A DNA stretch of 9,842 nucleotides from CAZRZN01 sp964604565 (GTDB lineage: Bacteria; Pseudomonadota; Alphaproteobacteria; Rhodobacterales; Rhodobacteraceae), in assembly GCA_964604565.1 (NCBI GenBank), contig CAZRZN010000153.1, forward strand, positions 1 to 9,842, in the 5' to 3' direction. The notes under the pieces are model-generated. The model did no database searches, was not told the origin of the DNA, and was given only the letters and a program-made list of their open reading frames with translations. Positions 6,226 through 9,842 of this stretch are shown here, one piece after another. Both the position numbers and the translations under genes were made by a program. Position 1 is the first letter of the stretch. The number at the start of each line of letters is the position of its first letter.

Positions 6226-7102
6226 AGTCGATTGCGACCTCTCGTGCCAATCGCGCGGCGCTCGCAATCATGTGGCTGGCCGGAACGCCGCGATAGGACG
6301 CCGAAAATTGCAACGGGCCAGGCGTCCACCCCGGGTCGAACCGGCGGATGGTGCCCGCATCCAGATAGTTCTGGCCAAGCGCCTTTGGCAATGCCGCAAC
6401 GCCAAGACCGGTCTCCACCAGCCGGAAACAGGCCGACAGCGAAGAGGAGGGAAAGATGCGGACATCCGGTCCGACCAGTTCAAACAAACGGTCCTTCAGC
6501 TCCCGGTAGGGCCGGGTGTTGCGGGCGTAGGTCAGCACGGGCCGGGTCAGGTGTTCGGCAGGGTCGTCAGGTTCCGGCGCATCCGCCGCGACATACCAGT
6601 TCAATTCGAAGCCCGGCAGATCCACGTTGTCGATCGTGTATTCGGAGATCGGCCCCAGAAGGATCGCCAGATCCAGTTCCCGGCCCAACAGCGCCGCCCG
6701 CAGGTTGGTGGATATGTCGACGTCGAATTCGATATCGAGGTTAGGATACCGCGCATGACAACGGGCGATCAGTTCCGGCAACCAGCATTGGGCAATCGTT
6801 TCGGACACGCCAAGCCGCAGGCGTCCCTCGATGCCATCTGGATGGATCACGTCCCGCGCCACCATCTCGGAGAGATGCTCGAACTTTTCGGCATAAGAAA
6901 CCAGAAGCTCACCGTGCTTTGTCAGCTTCATCCCGCCGGCGCTCCGATCGAACAGGTCCGCCGACAGGGAGTCCTCCAACGCCTTGATCCGCGTCGTCAC
7001 GGCCGGTTGCGTCAGGTGTAACCCGGTGGCGGCTTTGCGAACCCCGCCAAGGCGAACGACGGCCAGAAATGTGCGGAGTTGCTCAAGATTGAATCTGTTC
7101 AT
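6203..7102 (-). CDS. LysR-family transcriptional regulator, likely for the TRAP-kipIA operon
   Basis: The 299-residue protein has the LysR layout. A winged helix-turn-helix covers about residues 4-61 (NLEQLRTFLAVVRLGGVRKA, then LTQPAVTTRIKALE and LFDR), followed by a linker helix and an effector-binding domain from about 93 (GRLRLGVSE) to the end. I chose the ATG at 7100-7102 because the domain begins immediately after it; an in-frame start at 7207 would add 35 residues with no family counterpart. Its stop lies 77 bases before the DUF1445 gene on the same strand, so it either has its own promoter with a second one in the AT-rich gap, or reads through at low level. Location makes it the probable regulator of the downstream operon, and a substrate or breakdown product is the likely co-inducer. 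Neither is shown by the sequence. Confidence 0.93.
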   Translation of the reverse strand: MNRFNLEQLRTFLAVVRLGGVRKAATGLHLTQPAVTTRIKALEDSLSADLFDRSAGGMKLTKHGELLVSYAEKFEHLSEMVARDVIHPDGIEGRLRLGVSETIAQCWLPELIARCHARYPNLDIEFDVDISTNLRAALLGRELDLAILLGPISEYTIDNVDLPGFELNWYVAADAPEPDDPAEHLTRPVLTYARNTRPYRELKDRLFELVGPDVRIFPSSSLSACFRLVETGLGVAALPKALGQNYLDAGTIRRFDPGWTPGPLQFSASYRGVPASHMIASAARLAREVAIDYHRDKIM

Positions 7103-7257
7103 GGATAAGCGTCCTACAGGGTTTTTGCCCGACAGCACAGAACCGGGCGGGCGACGGCAAGGCCCGAACGGTCGCCACTGCACGCGCCAGTTTTTTGAAC
7201 GGCGCAAGTTCCGCGTGCCAATGCGGCCCTTCCTGCTGGCCGAAATGGGCGCGGGGG

Positions 7258-7295
7258 CATGCGACCGGAAGATCGGGACTCAGGCCGGTCGCATG
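7258..7295. repeat. Perfect 11-bp inverted repeat
   Basis: CATGCGACCGG (7258-7268) is the exact reverse complement of CCGGTCGCATG (7285-7295), with a 16-base loop. The GC-rich stem would be stable in RNA of either strand. No T run follows on either side, so it is not a classical terminator. It could be a regulator site, an RNA-stabilising hairpin downstream of the second LysR gene, or part of a small RNA. Confidence 0.65.
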
Positions 7296-7317
7296 ATACG
7301 GGACCCCGGAACGCAAC

Positions 7318-7350
7318 CGCGCCTGACCCGGTTGCGAAGGCGCGCTTTTT
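7318..7350 (+). terminator. Terminator-like hairpin facing the plus strand
   Basis: CGCGCC (7318-7323) pairs with GGCGCG (7339-7344) and is followed by C and five T on the plus strand. A second stem, CGCAACC (7312-7318) with GGTTGCG (7330-7336), overlaps it and would exclude it. No plus-strand gene ends just upstream. It could end an unannotated transcript, or stop antisense reading into the second LysR gene. The loop is long (15 bases), so efficiency is uncertain. Confidence 0.4.
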
Positions 7351-7390
7351 GCCTCCGGGTTCACGCCTTGCCAGCGACCAACAAGCCGCC

Positions 7391-7410
7391 TTGCGCCCGG
7401 GTCAACCTGT
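7391..7410. repeat. 20-base near-repeat, copy 2
   Basis: TTGCGCCCGGGTCAACCTGT, one mismatch from bases 84-103. This copy includes the stop codon (7402-7404) and last codons of the second LysR gene. Confidence 0.4.
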
Positions 7411-8349
7411 GGCTGAAATACCGCCAATTTCTGTTTCCATTGCCATGCGCATTGCAACGATCGAACTTTCGAGATGCGCAAACAGCGCCTGCGTGGTCAG
7501 GGATCTTGTCGCGTAGCCCGGGCTTAGGATCGAGACGCTGCTGCTGATCCGCGGGCGGAAGCGGCGCATCACCAGCAGGCCCTCCGTCTGAGGCTGCATG
7601 ATGTTGCTGTAGGCAGTGATCATGTCGCAGATAATATAGCACATCCCCGCAGCGACAAATTGCAGGCCCGGGAGGAAGGTTCGCAATTCGACCCGCTTGT
7701 TCAGGCTGCATCCTGCCTCGCTGAAGGCGGTGGCCGTCTGGATTGCGGTGGCATGTTTTTCGAACAGCAACGCCATGGGCAGACCGTCCAGATCCATTGG
7801 CGTTACTTCTGACTTTGCGGCGAGCGGGTCATCCGCACGCAGGACACACACGCATTCAAGATCGAAATCGGTCTGGTCGATCGACGCGCGGCGTTCGGGC
7901 GTTTCGGAGAAACCCAGATCATATTGCTGAGAGGCAATGAGATCCTCGATCACCGCGGATGACCGCATGATCAGCGCCACCTCAAGCGTTTGTTTGTCCG
8001 CAAGGAACTCGGTCAGCACACGAGGCATGAAATGTCCCGACGCCGCCGGATGGCAGGCGATCCGCATCTTGCCCGCTTCCAGTGATCGGATTTCGCTGAC
8101 CGTGCGTTCCGTCCGCTCCAGCCGGGCAAGGATCTGCTCGCATTCCTCGAGGAAAAAATGGGCCTCCGGCGTCGGGGTGAGTTTTCCGTGCTCCCGCACG
8201 AAAAGACCGAAGCGCAATTCGTCCTCCAGAGACGAGATTGCCGAACTGACCGCCGGCTGCGTGCGCGTCAAGGTCCGTGCCGCCTGCGAAATCGACCCGC
8301 TGCGCATGACCTCGCGAAAGGTGACGATCTGACGAAGTGAAATATTCAT
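7402..8349 (-). CDS. LysR-family transcriptional regulator, divergent from the second TRAP system
   Basis: This 315-residue protein is a complete LysR regulator. The N-terminal winged helix-turn-helix spans about residues 2-60 (NISLRQIVTFREVMRSGSISQAARTL, TQPAVSSAISSLE, LFVRE). A linker helix follows to about 90, then an effector-binding domain beginning near 94 (KMRIACHPAASGHFMPRVL). The ATG at 8347-8349 is preferred: a TTG six codons upstream is in frame but adds nothing the family needs. The ribosome site before the ATG is weak. It is transcribed away from the second dctQ across a 115-base AT-rich gap, the classic position of a LysR regulator controlling its divergent neighbour and itself. 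It resembles the first LysR only at family level, so it is not a recent duplicate. Confidence 0.93.
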   Translation of the reverse strand: MNISLRQIVTFREVMRSGSISQAARTLTRTQPAVSSAISSLEDELRFGLFVREHGKLTPTPEAHFFLEECEQILARLERTERTVSEIRSLEAGKMRIACHPAASGHFMPRVLTEFLADKQTLEVALIMRSSAVIEDLIASQQYDLGFSETPERRASIDQTDFDLECVCVLRADDPLAAKSEVTPMDLDGLPMALLFEKHATAIQTATAFSEAGCSLNKRVELRTFLPGLQFVAAGMCYIICDMITAYSNIMQPQTEGLLVMRRFRPRISSSVSILSPGYATRSLTTQALFAHLESSIVAMRMAMETEIGGISATG

Positions 8350-8411
8350 GGGGCAACCATAAGGCAAATCTATCGAGATAAAAATATTTTGAAATTGATT
8401 TTATACATGCC

Positions 8412-8433
8412 GTCCAGTCCAATCTGTCCAGTC
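8412..8433 (+). repeat. Short direct repeat GTCCAGTC
   Basis: GTCCAGTC occurs at 8412-8419 and again at 8426-8433, 14 bp apart, with GTCCAAT overlapping between them. It lies between the AT-rich dyads and dctQ, around the predicted -10 region. It may be a binding site or chance. Confidence 0.35.
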
Positions 8434-8454
8434 ACAAGCTCGCGATGCCCGGTC

Positions 8455-8459
8455 AGGAG
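8455..8459 (+). promoter_or_regulatory. Ribosome binding site of the second dctQ
   Basis: AGGAG five bases before the ATG at 8465, supporting that start. Confidence 0.75.
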
Positions 8460-8464
8460 ACGAC

Positions 8465-8938
8465 ATGGACAGCTTTGCCAAATATCTGCTCACCGGACTG
8501 ATCTGCATTGTTGCGCTGGGTCAGTTCGTGCAGGTCATCACGCGATACGTCTTGCAGATCCCGGTCATGGGTCTGGAAGAGACGATGCTTTACCCAACCA
8601 TCTGGCTCTACATTCTGGGCGCGGTGAATGCGTCCCGCGAGGATACGCATATCCGGGCCAATGTGCTGGAAATCATCATAAAGACGCGACGCGGGCACAC
8701 CATTCTGGCCATTGTGGGCGAGGTGATCAGCCTGATCGTCGGCCTTTGGCTGCTGACCTGGGCATGGGAATTCACGCAATATGCATGGCGCGTCTGGAAG
8801 GAAAGCCCGACGCTTTACATCCCGACCTTCTATTCCGACGTGGCGCTGGTCATCGGACTGGGACTGATGGTGCTTTATACCGCCGGACATCTGGTCCGCC
8901 ACATCAGGGTGCTCGGCACCCATGGAGCCAGCCAATGA
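8465..8938 (+). CDS. dctQ: Second TRAP transporter small permease subunit (DctQ family)
   Basis: The 157-residue membrane protein has four hydrophobic segments (about 6-29, 40-55, 79-102 and 123-143). The loop after segment two reads EDTHIRANVLE (59-69), the H-x-R-x-N/D signature of DctQ. It differs clearly from the first DctQ in length and sequence, so the two TRAP systems belong to different subgroups. Its stop overlaps the following dctM start by 4 bases (8935-8938). No DctP gene precedes it, so the binding protein is either further downstream outside the window or encoded elsewhere. Confidence 0.92.
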   Translation: MDSFAKYLLTGLICIVALGQFVQVITRYVLQIPVMGLEETMLYPTIWLYILGAVNASREDTHIRANVLEIIIKTRRGHTILAIVGEVISLIVGLWLLTWAWEFTQYAWRVWKESPTLYIPTFYSDVALVIGLGLMVLYTAGHLVRHIRVLGTHGASQ

Positions 8939-9842
8939 TCGAGATCGCCCTTCTTGCCATCGCCGTCCTCGTGATCACGCTGACGCTGGGTGTGCCGCTG
9001 CCATACTGCTTTGGCGGGGCCTTGATGGTGATGTATTTCCTTGGTGACGTCACCATGAAGGGCATGATGCTCTGGGGGGCGCAGCAACTGGGAAACCCTG
9101 TCCTGCTGGCCATCCCGCTCTTCGTGCTTGCGGGCACGATCATGTCCGCCAGCGGGATTGCCGCCAGTCTGCTGAAATTCGTCAATGCCTTTATCGGGCA
9201 CATACGCGGCGGGCTTGGCGTCGTGGCAGCGGTCAGTTGCGCGATCATCGGGGCCATCTCCGGCTCCGGCCTGACGGGCATCGCGGCCATCGGGCCACTG
9301 CTGATCCCTGAAATGGAGAAACGCGGCTATCCCCGCGCCTATGCGACGGCGCTGATCGCCAATTCCTCGATCCTCGGGCTGCTCATTCCGCCATCGGTGA
9401 CGATGATCGTCTATGGCTGGGTGACGGACACCTCGATCCTTGCCTGTTTCCTCGCTACCCTCGGGCCGGGCCTGCTGATCATGGTGGCGTTCTCGATCAT
9501 CAACCTGGTGATGAGCCGCAAGTTCGACCTCGTGCTCGATGACAAGCCGTCCTTTTCGGAGCTCTCGGGCGAGGTGGCGCGGCGCGGGTTTCACGCCTTT
9601 CCGGCGCTGCTGATGCCGGTGATCATTCTCGGCGGTATCTATGGCGGGATCATGACCCCGACCGAGGCTGCCGCCGTGGCGGTGATCTACGCGGTGCCGG
9701 TGGGTTTTCTGATCTACAAGGGCCTGCGGTGGGAGAATTTCCTGTCGGCGGGGCGCGAGGCCGCCACCGCCGTGGGCGCGATCATGATGATGATCCTGTT
9801 TTCCATGATCCTCAGCCAGATGTTCGTCTACGAGGCGATCCC
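8935..9842 (+). CDS. dctM: Second TRAP transporter large permease subunit (DctM family), cut by window end
   Basis: The frame is open from the ATG at 8935 to the edge, giving 302 residues of a family usually about 425 long, so roughly the last 120 residues lie outside. Visible hallmarks are LLAIPLFVLAGTIMSASGIA (57-76), GAISGSGLTGIAAIG (106-120), LGLLIPPS (147-154) and GGIMTPTEAAAVAV (237-250). The start is set by the ATGA overlap with dctQ. It would form the inner-membrane transport unit with the preceding DctQ. The substrate is unknown; the divergent LysR regulator probably senses it or a product. Confidence 0.95.
   Translation, partial: MIEIALLAIAVLVITLTLGVPLPYCFGGALMVMYFLGDVTMKGMMLWGAQQLGNPVLLAIPLFVLAGTIMSASGIAASLLKFVNAFIGHIRGGLGVVAAVSCAIIGAISGSGLTGIAAIGPLLIPEMEKRGYPRAYATALIANSSILGLLIPPSVTMIVYGWVTDTSILACFLATLGPGLLIMVAFSIINLVMSRKFDLVLDDKPSFSELSGEVARRGFHAFPALLMPVIILGGIYGGIMTPTEAAAVAVIYAVPVGFLIYKGLRWENFLSAGREAATAVGAIMMMILFSMILSQMFVYEAI

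Larger units (their letters stand above)
7103..7401. other. Structured gap between the two LysR genes
   Basis: This 299-base gap has no convincing coding frame. It contains the upstream region of the first LysR gene, with no clear promoter consensus, and two marked secondary-structure elements: an 11-bp perfect inverted repeat at 7258-7295 and overlapping alternative hairpins at 7312-7350 ending in a T run on the plus strand. A plus-strand small RNA divergent from the first LysR gene is one possible explanation. REP-like repeat DNA is another. Confidence 0.45.
8350..8464. promoter_or_regulatory. Divergent control region between lysR and the second dctQ
   Basis: The part nearest the LysR gene (8366-8407) is strongly AT-rich. 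It contains a 12-bp element ATCT-ATCG-AGAT (8368-8379), a 10-bp palindrome AAAATATTTT (8381-8390) and wider arms ATAAAA (8378-8383) and TTTTAT (8399-8404). For dctQ, TTGATT (8395-8400) and TCCAAT (8418-8423) at 17-base spacing form a plausible but poor sigma-70 promoter, four of six matches each. A regulator bound at the dyads would sit just upstream of it. I find no strict T-N11-A LysR box. Confidence 0.45.

Noticed and set aside
7103..7207. N-terminal extension of the first LysR to 7207
   Set aside because: LysR helix-turn-helix domains begin within a few residues of the start, and the ATG at 7102 fits this exactly.
7083..7481. Minus-strand 132-codon open frame bridging the two LysR genes
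   Set aside because: It overlaps both regulators in another frame and covers the structured gap. Its translation has no domain character.
8875..9594. Minus-strand open frame (239 codons) opposite the second dctM
   Set aside because: It is antisense to a clear TRAP permease and has a charged, low-complexity translation.

Overview
This window looks like chromosomal accessory-metabolism DNA from a GC-rich alphaproteobacterium. A marine Rhodobacterales or Roseobacter-type host is my best guess. That rests on GC-rich codon use, on two tripartite TRAP transporters side by side, and on the style of the LysR regulators. It is an inference, because there is no rRNA or other marker gene here. I see no tRNA, rRNA, CRISPR array, integrase or transposase.

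Layout: (1) Bases 1-608 hold no gene I can defend. (2) Bases 609-6125 are one tightly packed minus-strand cluster. In transcription order it encodes a D-glutamate cyclase/YcsI-family protein (DUF1445), a TRAP binding protein (DctP), a TRAP small permease (DctQ), a TRAP large permease (DctM), a KipI/PxpB-like subunit and a KipA/PxpC-like subunit. The last four genes are joined by three 4-base ATGA stop/start overlaps, so they are probably translationally coupled. (3) A LysR-type regulator (6203-7102, minus) lies just upstream of this cluster on the same strand. Between them is a short AT-rich gap with two dyads. (4) A structured 299-base gap (7103-7401) has an 11-bp perfect inverted repeat and a terminator-like hairpin facing the plus strand. 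(5) A second LysR regulator (7402-8349, minus) is divergent from a second TRAP system (dctQ 8465-8938, then dctM from 8935 and cut by the window edge). The AT-rich gap 8350-8464 is probably their shared control region.

How the genes may work together: the first cluster reads as import plus processing of one small organic acid or lactam. DctPQM would bring the substrate in across the inner membrane. The DUF1445 protein and the KipI/KipA pair belong to families tied to 5-oxoproline (pyroglutamate) and D-glutamate chemistry. In Bacillus subtilis ycsI lies in the same locus as kipI and kipA. Two things argue against a plain copy of 5-oxoprolinase: the PxpA (LamB/YcsF) subunit is absent from the window, and both KipI and KipA have lost several usually conserved residues. 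The most interesting reading is a transporter-linked, diverged KipIA module acting on a related but different substrate. The second TRAP system has its own regulator and no binding protein inside the window, so it probably transports something else.
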